Shown: one piece after another, positions 28,693 to 39,171 of the stretch
How the letters are laid out: every line of letters begins with the position of its first letter
Position numbering within the stretch: the first letter of the stretch is position 1
NCBI RefSeq assembly: GCF_000760695.4
Contig: NZ_JHEG04000001.1
Coordinates: 2,501,578 to 2,565,577 of the forward strand
Direction: 5' to 3'
DNA: 64,000 bases
From: Tolypothrix bouteillei VB521301
Lineage (GTDB): Bacteria; Cyanobacteriota; Cyanobacteriia; Cyanobacteriales; Nostocaceae
Position numbers and translations under genes: made by a program
Notes under the pieces: model-generated
What the model was told of the DNA's origin: nothing
Databases searched by the model: none
The model's input: the letters and a program-made list of their open reading frames with translations, nothing else

Positions 28693-29814
28693 CTAAATTA
28701 AATGAAACAATCGATTAATTTCTTTTTCTTGATTTTCAACTAGATTGTGAAACGATGTTTCCAAGGCTTTTAACGCAATTTCATAACCTTGCATTAGATC
28801 GTTATAAATTTTGATTTTATCTCCATTAGAAGAAACTTTTACCTGTACTGTCAGAGTACCATTTTCTTTCTTTTCAATATTTAAAATATCTAATTGTGCA
28901 TCTTGATTTTCAATTTCTACATTCTTAAATGTATCAGAAAAAGCTTTCCAATCAATCCCTTGATAAAAAACTAAATCGATTGTTTCTAAGTTTTTGCGGA
29001 TAATTACGGTCAAATCTCCCGGCAAAAAATTTCCATAAAGAGGACAACGCTCTTTATTGGTTTCTTGTAGATAAATATAATCTGCGATTATATTATCAAG
29101 GTTCGTAGATGTGTTAATATTCCAGTTTTCCAAACAAGCTTCTGTAAATAGCGCCTCAGAAAAGTTTGTGTTTAGTGCTTGAACTCTAATTAATTTTGCT
29201 CCCTTGAGGTTAGCTTGACTGAGATTAGCCCCGCTGAGGTTAGTTTCAACCAATTCAGCACCGTCAAAGCTAGCTTTACAAAAACTTGTTCTGTACAAAT
29301 CAGCGCCGCTTAAGTTAACCCTAGAGAGATTAGCCCCATCAAAATTTGCTCTCCTGATTTTAGACTCCCTCAGGTCAGCACCACTTAAGTTAGCACCACT
29401 TAAATGAGCGCCACAAAGATTAGCACCTTTAAGGTAAGCACCACTTAGATTCACTTCGCTAAGATCGCGGTTACCTGTTCCCTTGTTGAGAATTTCCCAA
29501 ACTAAATACCACTTCTGAGCGATCGCGGTTTCCCGGTTAATCTTAGCTGCTTTCAAATTGGCTCCACTAAGATTTGCTCCATCAAGGTTAGCTCCACTCA
29601 GATCCGCTTCTCTAAGATCTGTTTGAGACAAGTCAGCACCACTGAGGTTAGCTCCACTCAGATTGACTCCTTGAAAATTAGCCCCACAGAGATTGATGTT
29701 AGACACAGCGACATTAGATAGGTCTGGTTTAATTTCAGGATTTTCCCTACGCCACTTATTCCAAACCGTTTTTACTCCTTGCTTTAGCAAAGCCCAATGT
29801 CCGTCGTTTGCCAT
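28693..29814 (-). CDS. Pentapeptide-repeat protein
   Basis: 373 residues. After an N-terminal helical part (HWALLKQGVKTVWNKWRRE), residues ~35-215 are A(D/N)LxG-type pentapeptides (NLSGANLSGADLSQTDLREA), in two blocks separated by ~30 residues (IAQKWYLVWEILNKGTGN). These fold as a right-handed quadrilateral beta-helix. The C-terminal ~150 residues are non-repeat and end with a charged helix (LVENQEKEINRLFHLI). The similar KxxxxVWNKWRxENP start is found on many cyanobacterial pentapeptide proteins. Function not known; DNA mimicry or protein scaffolding are only general possibilities. Confidence 0.9.
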   Translation of the reverse strand: MANDGHWALLKQGVKTVWNKWRRENPEIKPDLSNVAVSNINLCGANFQGVNLSGANLSGADLSQTDLREADLSGANLDGANLSGANLKAAKINRETAIAQKWYLVWEILNKGTGNRDLSEVNLSGAYLKGANLCGAHLSGANLSGADLRESKIRRANFDGANLSRVNLSGADLYRTSFCKASFDGAELVETNLSGANLSQANLKGAKLIRVQALNTNFSEALFTEACLENWNINTSTNLDNIIADYIYLQETNKERCPLYGNFLPGDLTVIIRKNLETIDLVFYQGIDWKAFSDTFKNVEIENQDAQLDILNIEKKENGTLTVQVKVSSNGDKIKIYNDLMQGYEIALKALETSFHNLVENQEKEINRLFHLI

Positions 29815-30160
29815 TGTTAGCTCACCTCTGATAAAACTAAAATGCCGTACACTAACCAGTGACCGGGTAATTATAAATTAATTTCTTTCTATTTCCATAA
29901 ATAAAATTTAAAAGCTTGTACAATTTGACGCTCGATCGTCTTCTATTCATGGAAAAATAGATTCCCTTCTCCCCCGATAGAAGGGTTGGGGATGATAACA
30001 ATCCCAAACTCAGACCTTACAAATACCAGGGCTTTACTCAGGATTGAGATATCCGCACTTATTATCTACAGCTTGAACACTCAATTTTCCAGATTTGAGT
30101 AGAAGCGACCAAGCACTCACAATGATAAGTGAGACGCCTGTCCTACACCGATAACCCTCA
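29815..30160. other. Intergenic region, no gene seen
   Basis: 346 bases. It contains a CCCTTCT/AGAAGGG hairpin (8-base loop, near 29,965-29,990) and a short CTCAC/GTGAG pair near 30,115-30,135, which could help end the 30161 transcript. No coding frame supported. Confidence 0.4.
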
Positions 30161-31120
30161 TTAATTTCTATCAGCCCAAAAATCTGTTTTTAACTCATCA
30201 GTGATATCAATTATTTGCAGGGGATATTTTGGTCTTTTTCCATTGTGTACCACTTCCGTTTTAAACTTTTCTACATTAATTTTAATTTTGACTAGTTTCC
30301 AGATAGCTTCTTCCCGTACATATTGGAGATCGAAGTCCAGCATTGAGGGATAACCTATAACGTCAGGAACTTGTCCGCGCAACTGCAGCCAATTATTTTC
30401 GTTAATATCTGGAGGTTGTAGGAAATGAATCCGACCTGCAACAATACCTGATAAGCTAAACCTTTTTCCTAGAAAATCTTTAAACGCTGATTCAAGTTCA
30501 ACAATGCTAGTTTGCTGTTGCCATAGAAATGAGATAGAATCGTAAAATTGTATAAAGTTATTTGTTTCTACAGTCTCATAGAAAGACATTAAAGTATCGT
30601 AAGCAAGTTGCTTTGCTTGCATTTCCGTGGGTATCACGGGCTTTATACGCGTACCATCTTCAATCAAGCCACTCAGTATTAAATTTTCTCGACTGTCTTT
30701 AACAATACCATTTTGAGATTTTTCTAGGGCGTAAATCTTCCAAAATCCATTTTCTTTAATAAAATGAACCTTGATTGGTATCTTTGTGCCAGATTGAGTT
30801 ATGATATTCCCTCCTATCCAACTTTGATAATTTTTATAAAAACGGGATAACCAAAAAGCCCGCTTGTAATTCATTAAAAAGTTGGCTTGCAAAAAATCAA
30901 CCAAATCTGCTTGAGAAGTGTTATCTTGAAATTCCAAAGCAGTGCTTTGATATGCTTCCTTAATTTTGCCAAGAGCAATCAAGTGGAAAAAGGTATTGGC
31001 TACTTTTGGCAGTTGTCTGGTAGCAAAAAAAATGACCCCGGTAATCAGACCAGTCAGTAGTATAGGAAATCCGAAAATCAGGGCAATAGTAATTCCTATA
31101 TACAACAATATTTGAGACAT
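30161..31120 (-). CDS. Membrane-anchored protein with two NTF2-like modules, function unknown
   Basis: 319 residues. An N-terminal hydrophobic stretch of about 35 residues (ILLYIGITIALIFGFPILL...) anchors it. Two similar alpha+beta modules follow: one from about 50 (AYQSTALEFQDNTSQADLVD... FWKIYALE) and one from about 175 (AYDTLMSFYETVETNNFIQF... IWKLVKIKIN). Each starts with a helical segment and ends in WKxxxLx, as in NTF2/DUF4864-like folds. This gives an internal duplication. No catalytic residues are evident. It lies between galU and a pentapeptide gene on the same strand but with wide gaps, so operon membership is doubtful. Confidence 0.72.
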   Translation of the reverse strand: MSQILLYIGITIALIFGFPILLTGLITGVIFFATRQLPKVANTFFHLIALGKIKEAYQSTALEFQDNTSQADLVDFLQANFLMNYKRAFWLSRFYKNYQSWIGGNIITQSGTKIPIKVHFIKENGFWKIYALEKSQNGIVKDSRENLILSGLIEDGTRIKPVIPTEMQAKQLAYDTLMSFYETVETNNFIQFYDSISFLWQQQTSIVELESAFKDFLGKRFSLSGIVAGRIHFLQPPDINENNWLQLRGQVPDVIGYPSMLDFDLQYVREEAIWKLVKIKINVEKFKTEVVHNGKRPKYPLQIIDITDELKTDFWADRN

Positions 31121-31274
31121 ATACAGTAAACTTTCCTACACATACTGAAGCTAATCTAAAAAGACTTACGGTTACATCAGAACTTCTTCGGAAATTTTAT
31201 CTTCTCACTTCATATTTCTTAAATTCGTATTTGCGAGTAAACCGCAAAATTCTTAACCTCCCACCCCCTAAGCC

Positions 31275-32159
31275 CTAACCTCTAAAATCAATTATCGTTT
31301 GCCAATACGCTTCTGGCATACCGATGTCAAAAGTTTTACCTTTCATAATATAACCTGTGATTCCCTCATCTTGACGCAATTGCTCAAGACAAGATGTCAA
31401 TTGAAATTCACCCCGTTCCCGAAAATTGCTCTGAATATGTTCTTCGAGAAAGTCAAATATTTTCGACGTCAGTACATATAGCCCAAATATACACAGAAAG
31501 CGATCCTTTGCTATTCCTCCTACGCGCAGGTTCTGCCTTGCGTATTCTACAGATGGCTTTTCATAAACTTGGGTAAGTGTCAAAATCTCATTGACGGAGT
31601 GCCAAACTCCTGTAACACAACCCGCTTTATGAATTATCGTCTCTGGCATTTCTATTAATCCGACAACGTTTTGATTGACTTGTTCGTAGACATCTAAAAC
31701 TTGACGCGCACAGGATCTTTCGATATCTGATGAGTAAATGTGGTCTCCAAGCATGAGCAGGAATGTTTCATCTTGTACCCATTCTTTGGCACAGTATACT
31801 GCATGACCGTAGCCTTCTTGCTCTTCTTGAGTCAAAATTGTAATTTTCTTGCCTAATTCTTGGAGATACCTGCAATATTCTTGATTTTCTAAAGAAAGTT
31901 TCTTGAAAAGCTCTGGTTTGACTGGTTTTTGGAAAAAATCTGCAAAAATATCGCGATCGCTCGGTTGCACGACAATCCCAATTTCTTCAATTCCACCCGC
32001 GATCGCCTCTTCAACAATGGCTAGAATAACGGGTTTTACCTTTCCATCGCGATCGACAATGGGGAAAAGTTCTTTTTTCACAACTTTAGTCGCAGGAAAC
32101 AGTCGAGTGCCAAAACCTGCGGCGGGAATCACAGCTTTTCTGACTTTACTTGTTGGCAT
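31275..32159 (-). CDS. galU: UTP-glucose-1-phosphate uridylyltransferase-type nucleotidyltransferase
   Basis: 294 residues. The N-terminal nucleotide-binding loop VIPAAGFGTRLFPATK is followed by KELFPIVDRDGKVKPVI, LMLGDHIYSS (metal-binding GDH) and YEKPSVEYA, then the C-terminal IMKGKTFDIGMPEAYWQTI. It fits the GalU family in length and motifs (UTP + Glc-1-P to UDP-Glc + PPi). The DRDGKVKP segment is slightly unusual, so a related NDP-sugar pyrophosphorylase is possible. The product could feed UDP-Gal/UDP-Galf synthesis for the glycan locus, together with pgm at 60155. Confidence 0.82.
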   Translation of the reverse strand: MPTSKVRKAVIPAAGFGTRLFPATKVVKKELFPIVDRDGKVKPVILAIVEEAIAGGIEEIGIVVQPSDRDIFADFFQKPVKPELFKKLSLENQEYCRYLQELGKKITILTQEEQEGYGHAVYCAKEWVQDETFLLMLGDHIYSSDIERSCARQVLDVYEQVNQNVVGLIEMPETIIHKAGCVTGVWHSVNEILTLTQVYEKPSVEYARQNLRVGGIAKDRFLCIFGLYVLTSKIFDFLEEHIQSNFRERGEFQLTSCLEQLRQDEGITGYIMKGKTFDIGMPEAYWQTIIDFRG

Positions 32160-32476
32160 AAAAAGTTAGGGTTTTATTTTACTGAAAATCAAAAATTAAA
32201 AATAAAAATGCAATTTTGCATTTAAAATTATACAAGCAGCATATTAACGTCTATCTGCCAAGGCATAAACCTTTAAAAATTATATCCGTAGAGTTGGCTA
32301 AACAAATGACTTTGAAGTTAGGGTCAGTTGACAAAGTGTCACTCACTACATTCCCCGTATCATTCTAGAGGCGATATTCTTTATTAGTGCAAGGAGTGAT
32401 ACCACTTCACCATATGTTTGCCACAAGTTATAATCGCAACCCTCCTAGATCTAGGATACGTTGTGAGTTTCAGATG
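32160..32476. other. Intergenic region upstream of galU
   Basis: 317 bases. No coding frame seen. It should include the galU promoter (minus strand), and possibly the start of the orphan + transcript that ends at 32550. Confidence 0.4.
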
Positions 32477-32552
32477 TTGCATCAAACAAGTGGATTGGTA
32501 TAAACTATACATAAGAAGTGCTTGGTGGGCAAAACTCCAAGCACTTTTTTGT
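32477..32552 (+). ncRNA. Orphan + strand promoter/terminator pair, candidate small RNA
   Basis: A perfect 10-bp stem AAGTGCTTGG/CCAAGCACTT (32516-32525, 32537-32546) followed by TTTTTT is a strong + strand terminator, but no + strand gene lies upstream for more than 6 kb. A TTGCAT (32477) and TATAAA (32499) with 16-base spacing could be a promoter, giving a very short RNA. A longer one could start further upstream. It is divergent from galU. Confidence 0.35.
32516..32550 (+). terminator. Intrinsic terminator without an obvious gene
   Basis: A 10-bp perfect GC-containing stem with an 11-base loop and T6 tract. It is oriented for + transcription only; on the minus strand the stem is not followed by T residues. 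Confidence 0.75.
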
Positions 32553-32582
32553 GTATAAATTTAACCAGATATCATCTCTGCA

Positions 32583-32717
32583 TCAGCATAAATTGCAACA
32601 ACGACCTTCTCCCAACATCTCAGTGTATTTACCAATTTGCAAGGTCACAAATTTTATAACTAAAAAAGCACCCCAGGCGAGGATGGCAAAGGCTGAGAAA
32701 ATTGCCTTTTGAAACAA
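32583..32717 (-). CDS. Possible small membrane protein (44 residues)
   Basis: A minus-strand frame from TTG 32717 gives a short hydrophobic helix (AIFSAFAILAWGAFLVIKFV) then a polar tail ending RCCNLC. The composition looks like a membrane peptide rather than noise, but there is no clear RBS and the start is weak. An ATG in another frame about 60 bases upstream could have been the original start if an indel occurred. It lies after the leuS terminator, so it would need its own promoter. Confidence 0.3.
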   Translation of the reverse strand: MFQKAIFSAFAILAWGAFLVIKFVTLQIGKYTEMLGEGRCCNLC

Positions 32718-32795
32718 GAAGGAAATGCAAGGTAAAAAAGAACAGTGATGCGGTCTGTTTTGACTTCATCGAACTGACGTAAATGCAAAATCAAA

Positions 32796-32825
32796 AACCC
32801 GGTTCCTCAATCAAGGAACCGGGTT
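32796..32825 (-). terminator. Intrinsic terminator of leuS
   Basis: Perfect 12-bp stem AACCCGGTTCCT/AGGAACCGGGTT with a 6-base loop. On the minus strand it is followed by TTTTGATTTT. It lies 34 bases after the leuS stop. Confidence 0.9.
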
Positions 32826-32858
32826 GTCGTGTTTCGATTTTTTACGTCGATCGACCTA

Positions 32859-35438
32859 TCAACCAACTACAAAATTTACCAACTTGCCTGGTACTACAAT
32901 GACCTTTTTAATTTCTTTGCCCTCAAGGTGACGCCGGACAATTTCTGATTCACGAGCATATTTTTCCAATTCAGCTTTATCAGCTTGGGCGGGAACTTGA
33001 AGATCCGCACGTTTTTTGCCATTGATTTGAATCACTAAGGTGATTTCATCAGCAACCAAAGCAGATTCTTCATACTTGGGCCAAGCTTGTGTGTGAATTG
33101 ATTCCACATTACCCAATTGATGCCACAATTCCTCAGAAATGTGAGGTGCAAAAGGTGCTAACAAGACAACTAAAGTTTGAATACCCTCTGCATAAACTGG
33201 TGAATTTTTGCAACTTGCTTCAGTCAAAGCATTACTTAATTTCATCAATTCAGACACAGCCGTGTTGAACTGATACTCACCCTCAACATCTTCCGTTACC
33301 TCTTTGATAGCAGTATGGATTGCCCGTCGCAAATCCTTCTCTGGTTTACTCAGTTGAGTTTGAGTATCGCCAACTGCCCTTGGTTGATTTGCATACTCGC
33401 TAACCAATCGCCAAACCCTGTTCAAGAAGCGGAACTGACCTTCCACGTCAGTCTCTTCCCACTCCAAATCTTTTTCTGGTGGTGCTTTAAACAAGATGAA
33501 CATCCGGGCAGTATCTATACCGTATTTGTCGATCACATCTTCTGGTGCAACACCATTTCCCTTAGATTTTGACATGGTAGCGTAAAGACGTTGCAGTGGT
33601 TCGCCAGTTTCTGGATCGCGAGGATCGTTTGGATTCACAAGATGAGAAGGAACCCACTTATCTTTTCCAGACTTATTGGGATTCATATAAGTTAATCCCT
33701 GAACCATCCCTTGAGTCAACAAGCGTTGGAAGGGTTCATCAAAGTTCAACAAGCCCCTATCGCGCAAAACTTTTGTAAAGAAACGAGAGTACAACAAATG
33801 CAAAATGGCGTGTTCAATTCCGCCAACATATTGATCCACTGGCATCCAGTCATTCGCTTCTAAAGAGTCAAAGACTTGCTTTTCATTCTTCGCATCAGGG
33901 AAGCGCAAGAAATACCACGAAGAATCAATAAAAGTATCCATCGTGTCTGTTTCGCGCAATGCTGGGGTTCCACAAGTTGGACAGGGTACATTAACCCAGC
34001 TTTCCAACTTAGCCAAAGGAGAAGGTCCGCGCCCGCTAAATTCTACATTATCTGGTAACAAGACAGGCAAATCTTCATCTGGAACGGGGACTATGCCACA
34101 TTTGGGACAACGAATCACTGGGATGGGTGCGCCCCAATACCTTTGCCTTGAAATCAACCAATCTCGCAAGCGGTATTGGACTCTTGCTTTGCCAAAACCT
34201 TGCTGTTCGGCATATTCCACCATCGCTTGTTTTGCATCTGTGGATGCCATCCCATCAAATTGCTTGGAATTAACAACAATACCCGGTTCCGTGTATGCTG
34301 AGTGCAGCCCTTCTTCTGAAGTCGGTTTGCCTGCTGCTTCTGCTGGCACAATCACGACTTTGATGGGTAAATTCTTTTCTTTGGCAAACTTAAAATCCCG
34401 TGCATCATGTGCTGGAACACCCATCACAGCACCCGTACCGTATTCATACAGCACGTAGTCAGCAATCAAAATGGGAATTTCTTCCCCAGTAAATGGATTA
34501 ATGGCTTTGCCACCTGTGGGAATACCGCGCTTGGGTTTATCCTCAGCAGTTCGTTCCAATTCGCTTTGATTGGAAACTTCTTTGACAAAGACTTCCACAG
34601 AGGCTTGATTTTCTGGTGTCGTGACACGTTGTGTCAAAGGATGTTCTGGTGCCAACACCACATAACTCACACCATAAACTGTATCTGGGCGAGTGGTGTA
34701 CACGCCGATTTTTTCTTCCAACCCAACAATAGGGAATTCCAAGTACGCGCCTGTTGATTTACCTATCCAGTTTGCCTGCATCAACTTAACACGTTCGGGC
34801 CAACCGGGTAATTTGTCGAGGTCGTTCAACAGTTCTTCAGCATAGTCAGTAATCTTTAAGAACCACTGTCGCAAAAGTTTGCGCTCAACTTTTGCCCCAC
34901 TTCGCCAAGAACGTCCTTCGCCATCCACTTGTTCGTTAGCCACTACAGTTTGGTCAACGGGGTCCCAGTTAACAGCCGCTTCTTTCTGGTAAGCCAAACC
35001 TGCTTTAAAAAACTGCAAGAAAATCCACTGCGTCCATTTGTAATAGTCTGGCGAACAAGTAGCAACTTCACAATCCCAATCGATAGAGAAGCCCAAGCGC
35101 TTTAATTGCTGGCGCATTTGGGCAATATTTTCATAAGTCCATTTAGCAGGTGGTACACCCCTGTCGATCGCAGCATTTTCTGCGGGCAAACCAAAAGCAT
35201 CCCAACCCATGGGATGTAGGACCCGATACCCTTGCATCCGTTTGAGGCGAGCTATCACATCAGTAATTGTATAATTACGCACGTGCCCCATGTGCAGGCT
35301 GCCCGAAGGATAGGGGAACATGGACAGGGCGTAGTATTTTGGCTTGTTCTTTTCTGTTGGCTTTTTATCCAAGCCTTGTTCTGTCCATGTTGTTTGCCAT
35401 TTTTCCTCAATTTCTGCCGGGTTGTATCGGGACTCCAC
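32859..35438 (-). CDS. leuS: Leucyl-tRNA synthetase
   Basis: 859 residues, normal for bacterial LeuRS. HIGH motif in [18 protein letters not shown], the CP1 editing domain (~220-420) with [20 protein letters not shown], a zinc-binding insertion with CPKC and CPTC, KMSKS as MSKSKGN near residue 620, and the anticodon-binding and C-terminal domains ending [17 protein letters not shown]. Charges tRNA-Leu in the cytoplasm. Single gene with its own terminator. Confidence 0.98.
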   Translation of the reverse strand: MESRYNPAEIEEKWQTTWTEQGLDKKPTEKNKPKYYALSMFPYPSGSLHMGHVRNYTITDVIARLKRMQGYRVLHPMGWDAFGLPAENAAIDRGVPPAKWTYENIAQMRQQLKRLGFSIDWDCEVATCSPDYYKWTQWIFLQFFKAGLAYQKEAAVNWDPVDQTVVANEQVDGEGRSWRSGAKVERKLLRQWFLKITDYAEELLNDLDKLPGWPERVKLMQANWIGKSTGAYLEFPIVGLEEKIGVYTTRPDTVYGVSYVVLAPEHPLTQRVTTPENQASVEVFVKEVSNQSELERTAEDKPKRGIPTGGKAINPFTGEEIPILIADYVLYEYGTGAVMGVPAHDARDFKFAKEKNLPIKVVIVPAEAAGKPTSEEGLHSAYTEPGIVVNSKQFDGMASTDAKQAMVEYAEQQGFGKARVQYRLRDWLISRQRYWGAPIPVIRCPKCGIVPVPDEDLPVLLPDNVEFSGRGPSPLAKLESWVNVPCPTCGTPALRETDTMDTFIDSSWYFLRFPDAKNEKQVFDSLEANDWMPVDQYVGGIEHAILHLLYSRFFTKVLRDRGLLNFDEPFQRLLTQGMVQGLTYMNPNKSGKDKWVPSHLVNPNDPRDPETGEPLQRLYATMSKSKGNGVAPEDVIDKYGIDTARMFILFKAPPEKDLEWEETDVEGQFRFLNRVWRLVSEYANQPRAVGDTQTQLSKPEKDLRRAIHTAIKEVTEDVEGEYQFNTAVSELMKLSNALTEASCKNSPVYAEGIQTLVVLLAPFAPHISEELWHQLGNVESIHTQAWPKYEESALVADEITLVIQINGKKRADLQVPAQADKAELEKYARESEIVRRHLEGKEIKKVIVVPGKLVNFVVG

Positions 35439-35676
35439 CGAAAATACTCCTACTACAATTTGTAATCCTTGTCTACTTCCATATTTTAGATGGTAGCCAG
35501 AGAATTCGATTGCTTATATGATTTATTTTGAATTTTAACCGCAAATGCACGCAATCCGTAGCGGATATTTATTTATACTTTCTGCGTGTATCCGCGTTCA
35601 TCTGCTGTTATAATTTTATGTTTTTTATTCAGTTCAATAACCCAGAAGCTTTCTCAGCAACGGTTTTAAAGAAAAT

Positions 35677-36102
35677 ATGGTGAAATTAGACACTCCATAT
35701 CCCGGTTTGTTAAAAGTTTTCGTTTACGGCACTCTCAAACCAGGTGAAGATAATTATGACAGATATTGTGCTGGTAAAGTTGTAGATGCTGTGAGTGCGA
35801 TCGCAAGGGGGAAATTGTTTGCCCTGCCTGTGGGATATCCTGCGATGGCACCAGGCAATAGTTCTGTACGCGGTTATTTGCTTTCGTTTGCTAACGCTAA
35901 GGTTTTAACAGACTTAGACGAACTCGAAGATTATCACCCTGCAACAGACGAGTCAGAAAACCTTTACATACGTCAACAAATAGAAGTCCACGATTTACAG
36001 GGACAGTCATTAGGTTGGGCTTGGGTCTACTTAATGAAAGAAGAACTAGCAACCAAACTAGGAGGTATCTTTCTCCCTGATGGTTGGTGGTCTAAATTAT
36101 GA
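35677..36102 (+). CDS. Gamma-glutamylcyclotransferase-like (GGACT/AIG2) protein
   Basis: 141 residues. VFVYGTLKPGEDNYDRY near residue 12 is the YGTL substrate loop of the family. The rest (GYPAMAP, VRGYLLSF, DLDELEDYHP) fits the small beta-barrel with the catalytic Glu in the LDELEDY region. The family releases 5-oxoproline from gamma-glutamyl compounds. In bacteria the physiological substrate is often unclear. Convergent with the anti-sigma gene across a heptamer-repeat hairpin. Confidence 0.85.
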   Translation: MVKLDTPYPGLLKVFVYGTLKPGEDNYDRYCAGKVVDAVSAIARGKLFALPVGYPAMAPGNSSVRGYLLSFANAKVLTDLDELEDYHPATDESENLYIRQQIEVHDLQGQSLGWAWVYLMKEELATKLGGIFLPDGWWSKL

Positions 36103-36104
36103 AT

Positions 36105-36766
<662 letters not shown>

Positions 36767-36924
36767 TTTAACACTAATTACCAATTCCTACACGGGTAAA
36801 CAAAGCGGACATTTTAGGAAAACTACTCAACTCTTCCCTGCTGACTGACTTTCTCTGGACTATCTTTACATTTCGTAATAAATCTTGAGATTTGTCATTT
36901 TCCAAAAGACAAACCGTGCAAAGG

Positions 36925-37581
36925 TTATGCATCTAGATAATTTTGCAACTGAGATTGCAATCTCGCTCTTGCTCTAGCAATTCTGGACTTGACTGTTCCC
37001 AAAGAGACCCCGGTGATTTCGGCAATTTCTTCGTATGCCAAACCCTCGATTTCTCTAAGAACAATCGTTGTGCGGAACACCTCAGGCAAATCGGCGATCG
37101 CTTCACGCAGTTGTTCGTAAAATTCTCTAGTGGTCAGTTCTTCTTCCGGTCCGGGAGTATCTCCTGCAATTTCCCAATCCATCTCGCCATCGTCTACCGC
37201 TCGGGGAGCGTCCAGCGACAGGGGACTGACAACCCGCTTGCGTTTCCGCAACTCATCGTAAAACAAGTTGGTAGCAATGCGGCTCAACCAGCCCCGGAAT
37301 TTGGATGGTTCTTGTAATCGGTTAATATTCCGATAAACGCGAATCCAAACCTCTTGAGCCAAATCAGCCCGATCGGGCCAATCAGGAGCCAAATGGTATA
37401 ATACCCGGTCAACTTGAGATTGATAGCGACGCAGCAATTCCGCAAACGCAGCACGATCCGGACGTAGTCCAGCTTGACAGCGCAGAATTAGGTCGTGATT
37501 TGAGAGTTTGTCAACTTGCACTGACGCTTCAGGAAGCCTCGCATCAACCGTTGACCAGGATAAAGGAATCGATTGACTCAT
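36925..37581 (-). CDS. ECF-type RNA polymerase sigma factor (SigG-like)
   Basis: About 218 residues from ATG 37581. Region 2 is RRYQSQVDRVLYHLAPD through DLAQEVWIRVYRNINRL and FRGWLSRIATNLFYDELR. Region 4 is ADLPEVFRTTIVLREIEGLA then YEEIAEITGVSLGTVKSRI, a helix-turn-helix for the -35 element. No sigma regions 1 or 3, so it is an ECF sigma. The downstream anti-sigma gene supports a membrane or envelope stress role. Resembles cyanobacterial SigG. The usual ECF autoregulatory promoter may lie in 37,582-37,700 but I could not identify it with confidence. Confidence 0.93.
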   Translation of the reverse strand: MSQSIPLSWSTVDARLPEASVQVDKLSNHDLILRCQAGLRPDRAAFAELLRRYQSQVDRVLYHLAPDWPDRADLAQEVWIRVYRNINRLQEPSKFRGWLSRIATNLFYDELRKRKRVVSPLSLDAPRAVDDGEMDWEIAGDTPGPEEELTTREFYEQLREAIADLPEVFRTTIVLREIEGLAYEEIAEITGVSLGTVKSRIARARARLQSQLQNYLDA

Positions 37582-37694
37582 AGATCGCACTGGCTTTAAA
37601 TCTTCCCTTTCTATTAGACCTTCTAATTGGTAAGATGTTCCCTGAGCGAGTGACGGATTTATGACTGTAACACTTCAGTGACTGGTAACCGATA

Positions 37695-37840
37695 GAGTGG
37701 GCATTGCCAACCAAGAGCGAACTAGGGATTGGGAGTTAGTAGAGCCCTTGGCTGGGCAATGCACCAACATCTAACGATGGGTTCCAGTAGTTCATTTGTT
37801 CTTGTTAAAAGGGCTGGGTGGTCATTGCCCACCAACATCG
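37695..37840. repeat. Three degenerate copies of a GGTGGGCATTGCCCACC-type palindrome
   Basis: GTGGGCATTGCCAACCA (37696-37712), GCTGGGCAATGCACCAACAT (37751-37770) and GGGTGGTCATTGCCCACCAAC (37816-37836) share the same core. They are likely copies of a dispersed cyanobacterial palindromic repeat. The rest of the 37,582-38,009 spacer shows no gene. Confidence 0.5.
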
Positions 37841-38009
37841 AAACCAAAGAGTCCGAGCCCCTACAACCCCCGGTAAGCTGTCATGCATATAAATTGCACC
37901 CTTTTAACTGGGGAAAAATCAGTCAAACCCTCCCCCACTCTCCGGTTTCCCCCTCTCGGTAAACCTGAGAAACTTAAAGGTAGCACACAGCTTACCCAAT
38001 ACCCAATCC

Positions 38010-38162
38010 CTATTTCCTTGGTAACCTGACTACGAGGTTTGGCGTTGTCTCTGTTTGCTGTTGGTAATTAGTCTGTGAACTGCTTCTGTCCGGGACGTGA
38101 ACTTGCAAAAACAGATTTAAAGAGAAAGTAATTGTAACCGCTAAGAATAATTTTTCTAACAT
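38010..38162 (-). CDS. Small exported or membrane-anchored peptide
   Basis: 50 residues from ATG 38162, supported by GGGAG 8 bases upstream. Residues 5-20 are hydrophobic (LFLAVTITFSLNLFL), like a signal or anchor. The rest is Gln/Thr-rich and basic at the end. A longer frame from 38243 lacks an RBS. Function unknown; no relatives recognised. Confidence 0.5.
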   Translation of the reverse strand: MLEKLFLAVTITFSLNLFLQVHVPDRSSSQTNYQQQTETTPNLVVRLPRK

Positions 38163-38485
38163 AGCTTTTCTCCCACCCACACCTAATAATGATTGATGGC
38201 TGCATTTTGAAAGAGTTCCAGGGAGTGAAAGTTCTCTCAACAACGTTTTTCAAATAGAAGCAGTGGCACAATCTTTTCCATAGCCCTAGTTTGCCCAGGA
38301 CTATTGCGAAATTCATGAGGGAACTGATAATTATTTATAAATTTTTTGTAACTATAGAATGAACGTATAAAAAATTTGTCAGTATTTCTGTGTAATTTAC
38401 TAATAAAGAGATTTGATAGTTCAAGCTAGACTGGGGTTAATGCACAGCAAAATCGAAGAGTTGAATGTGGTGGAGAAGGTAAACA
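38163..38485. other. Divergent promoter region, no gene seen
   Basis: 323 bases between the small minus-strand gene and the L,D-transpeptidase. A+T rich around 38,330-38,420. An SD-like GGAGAAGG precedes the transpeptidase start. No further structure noted. Confidence 0.4.
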
Positions 38486-39118
38486 ATGGCAATGGCAAAA
38501 AATGATTCTTTAACGCGCATAGTGATGCTTCTTTGTTTTGGGACGGCATTTCTATCTCTCGTTGTCCATTGGCGCATCACAACTTCTACAACCCCTCAAT
38601 CCAATTTAGCAAAGACATCCAAAACAGCTTTGAGAACAGAGGGTCAAGGACAAAAGGCAGATGGCCAAAATCGCATAACTTTGCTGTCCGCATTTGCGCC
38701 CTCAAAGCAAACGACAAATCCTGCATCTCAAAACAGACAACTCGTCGTTGATTTAAGCGATCGCCGCGTCTACGTCTATAGTGGGGAGACTGTAATAGCG
38801 AGTTACCCAATAGGTGTTGGTAAGAGAGGTTGGGAAACTCCCACTGGTTCGTTTCAAATCTTGCACAAACAACGCAATCCTATCTGGCAACACCCCATCA
38901 CGGGTAAAATTTTTGCGTCTGGTACTGATAGCCCATTAGGAGACCGATGGATCGGTTTTTGGACAGATGGGCGAAATCAAATTGGCTTTCACGGAACCCC
39001 AGACGCTCAAGTTATAGGCAGTGCCATATCTCATGGCTGTTTGCGTATGCGTAATCCTGATGTTCGCTTGCTCTACAAACAAGTCGCCTTGGGAACACCA
39101 GTAGAAGTCAGGCAATGA
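38486..39118 (+). CDS. L,D-transpeptidase (YkuD domain)
   Basis: 210 residues. A hydrophobic N-terminal helix (RIVMLLCFGTAFLSLVV) serves as signal or anchor. The YkuD domain runs from LVVDLSDRRVYVYSGE to the end, with GVGKRGWETPTGSFQI and the catalytic ISHGCLRMRNPDV (His, Cys and Arg present). It cross-links peptidoglycan (3-3 bonds) or attaches protein to it in the periplasm. ATG 38486 is used; ATG 38492 also fits. It is convergent with the comFB-like gene, separated by a hairpin at 39119. Confidence 0.93.
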   Translation: MAMAKNDSLTRIVMLLCFGTAFLSLVVHWRITTSTTPQSNLAKTSKTALRTEGQGQKADGQNRITLLSAFAPSKQTTNPASQNRQLVVDLSDRRVYVYSGETVIASYPIGVGKRGWETPTGSFQILHKQRNPIWQHPITGKIFASGTDSPLGDRWIGFWTDGRNQIGFHGTPDAQVIGSAISHGCLRMRNPDVRLLYKQVALGTPVEVRQ

Positions 39119-39171
39119 AAGTATGAAGTATAAAGTATGAAATAGTTTTTTATACTTTATACTTCATACTT
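39119..39171. terminator. Bidirectional repeat hairpin between convergent genes
   Basis: 20-bp perfect arms (39119-39138 and 39152-39171) made of AAGTATGAAGTATAAAGTAT-type heptamers. The loop contains T6. It lies exactly between two convergent stops and overlaps the second, so it is a repeat that may end transcription both ways. Confidence 0.7.

Noticed and set aside
28693..29814. CRISPR-like regular repeats
   Set aside because: The periodicity is 15 bases and in frame; it is the pentapeptide coding pattern.
33943..34458. 171-codon frame opposite leuS
   Set aside because: Fully inside leuS on the other strand, with composition explained by leuS codons.
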